A DNA stretch of 64,000 nucleotides, taken from NCBI RefSeq assembly GCF_016126015.1, contig NZ_JAEFDB010000009.1:51468-115467 (forward strand). The letters run 5' to 3'. Below are positions 63,282 through 64,000 of this stretch, piece by piece. Under the pieces are notes generated by a model, which made no database searches, was not told the DNA's origin, and saw only the letters and a program-made list of their open reading frames with translations. A program made the position numbers and the translations under genes. Source of the stretch: Capnocytophaga periodontitidis. Lineage in GTDB: Bacteria > Bacteroidota > Bacteroidia > Flavobacteriales > Flavobacteriaceae. The first letter of the stretch is position 1, and each line of letters opens with the position of its first letter.

Positions 63282-63692
63282 ATGACAGGTACAGAATTAC
63301 AAGAAATGGTCGACAAGCTATGCTTAGATATGAAAGCCAATTTGTCAGGATTTATCTTTTGTGGAATCCTTAGATGTGCTGATGCAACTATTATAGGATC
63401 ATCAGTAGCCAATACAGGAATTTCAGAAATTGCAAAAGAAGTTGCACCCTTTTTCTCAACTATTGTAGAACAAGTGAAAAAAGTAGTTGCTTCAAGTGAA
63501 TCCTTAGGAGTTAAAGAAACTCACAGTATTCTTATTGAAACTGATAAGATTACTAATGTTATTGGAGTTTCAAATTCAGGGAAATTTTTTATCCTCTTAG
63601 CCTTAGAACGAAACAAAGCTAATATAGGAATAGCGAGAACTTTGATTGAAAAAAGTAGACCTATCGCAGTGATATTAGACGAACAACTTTAG
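63282..63692 (+). CDS. Small soluble protein, possibly roadblock/LC7-like
   Basis: 136 residues, no signal or membrane segment. The pattern helix (ELQEMVDKLCLDM), strand and helix, then IAKEVAPFFSTIVEQVKKVV, and late strands SILIETDKITNVIGVS and FFILLALERNKANIGIARTL recalls the roadblock/LC7 (MglB-like) fold, often a partner of small GTPases or profilin-like complexes. The assignment is weak. It has its own promoter and terminator. The neighbour cysN is a GTPase but belongs to sulfate activation, so no link is proposed. Confidence 0.6.
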   Translation: MTGTELQEMVDKLCLDMKANLSGFIFCGILRCADATIIGSSVANTGISEIAKEVAPFFSTIVEQVKKVVASSESLGVKETHSILIETDKITNVIGVSNSGKFFILLALERNKANIGIARTLIEKSRPIAVILDEQL

Positions 63693-63716
63693 AAAAATAG
63701 CTAATAGTATTTTTAC

Positions 63717-63754
63717 AGCACAAATTTAGAAACTCTAAATTTGTGCTTTTTTTG
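63717..63754 (+). terminator. Terminator after the 136-residue protein
   Basis: A perfect 14-bp stem AGCACAAATTTAGA-aac-TCTAAATTTGTGCT followed by TTTTTT. Confidence 0.92.
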
Positions 63755-63938
63755 TATAGAAATCTGCAATCGCTGGGTGGGTATGTATAAGGTAGGTTTG
63801 TTTATTTGCAATTTATTTTTGCTTGACTATAAAACTATTCAACATAAAATATTTTTTTATAAAAGTTTGATTTTGAGTAAGATGATTAGATTGTTTTAAC
63901 ACAGTGTAAAAGAAGCTTAAAAAATATGTTAAAAACGC

Positions 63939-63969
63939 TTGGAGGTTATCAAAATAATATATAGCTTTG
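63939..63969 (+). promoter_or_regulatory. Promoter of a gene beyond the right edge
   Basis: TTG (63939-63941), 20 bases, TAGCTTTG (63962-63969). The transcribed gene begins outside the window. The preceding 185 bases hold nothing else recognisable. Confidence 0.7.
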
Positions 63970-64000
63970 CGCCATAAAAACCAAACACTATATATATTTT

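Overview
The window looks like chromosome from a low-GC member of the Bacteroidota, class Flavobacteriia, most likely Capnocytophaga or a close relative. The evidence is the TAnnTTTG-type -7 promoter boxes (often with TTG or TTTG 19-20 bases upstream), start codons without Shine-Dalgarno sequences, a SusC/SusD outer-membrane glycan system, a CTnDOT-type tyrosine recombinase, DUF4280/VgrG genes of the Bacteroidota type VI secretion system, and a FolK-deoxynucleoside kinase fusion. The genus is inferred from gene content and was not tested by a search.

Layout. 1-7.3 kb is housekeeping: the end of carA, a DinB-like protein, eno, a CarboxypepD_reg-like protein, rpmH, an MBL-fold hydrolase, two lipoproteins and an aspartate kinase. 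7.3-15.6 kb on the minus strand is one five-gene polysaccharide utilisation locus of the Gpd / EndoBT-3987 type. It holds SusC, SusD, a catalytically dead GH18-like lipoprotein, a DUF1735+LamG lipoprotein and an active-looking GH18 endo-beta-N-acetylglucosaminidase, and probably harvests N-glycans from host glycoproteins. tyrS follows.

17.3-26.9 kb is the main accessory region. Two paralogous WG-repeat lipoproteins bracket a segment of about 7 kb. This segment has a tyrosine integrase, about 700 bp of gene-free DNA with two inverted repeats that looks like integrative-element debris, a DUF4280 PAAR-like protein, a MORN/YwqK-like lipoprotein and an orphan VgrG. The VgrG has a C-terminal metzincin-type zinc protease domain. 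Imperfect 17-bp direct repeats lie just outside the integrase and beyond vgrG. My reading is a mobile type VI effector-immunity cargo on an element remnant.

26.9-31.5 kb carries pcm and fabH-accB-accC. 31.5-34.5 kb has an overlapping AAA15-type ATPase + TOPRIM gene pair, the layout of OLD/PARIS/AbiL-like phage defence, then two unknown membrane proteins that run into kdsB. ftsA-ftsZ follow. On the minus strand come a 2-oxoacid dehydrogenase E2 operon, a SNF2 helicase and a three-gene cluster of unknown function. 45.8-64 kb is mostly metabolic: panB, a DUF1275 protein, an RluA-type pseudouridine synthase, an acyl-CoA synthetase, twin PAS proteins, a DUF2339 membrane protein, sdaA, folP-cdaA, a FAH-family enzyme, purC, folK-dNK and cysN, with some small unknown proteins.

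The least expected signal lies between genes. Several families of heptad (7-bp) tandem repeats sit directly against start codons or directly upstream of -7 promoter boxes, and a nested palindromic REP-like element of about 50 bp occurs three times. No rRNA, tRNA or CRISPR array was recognised.
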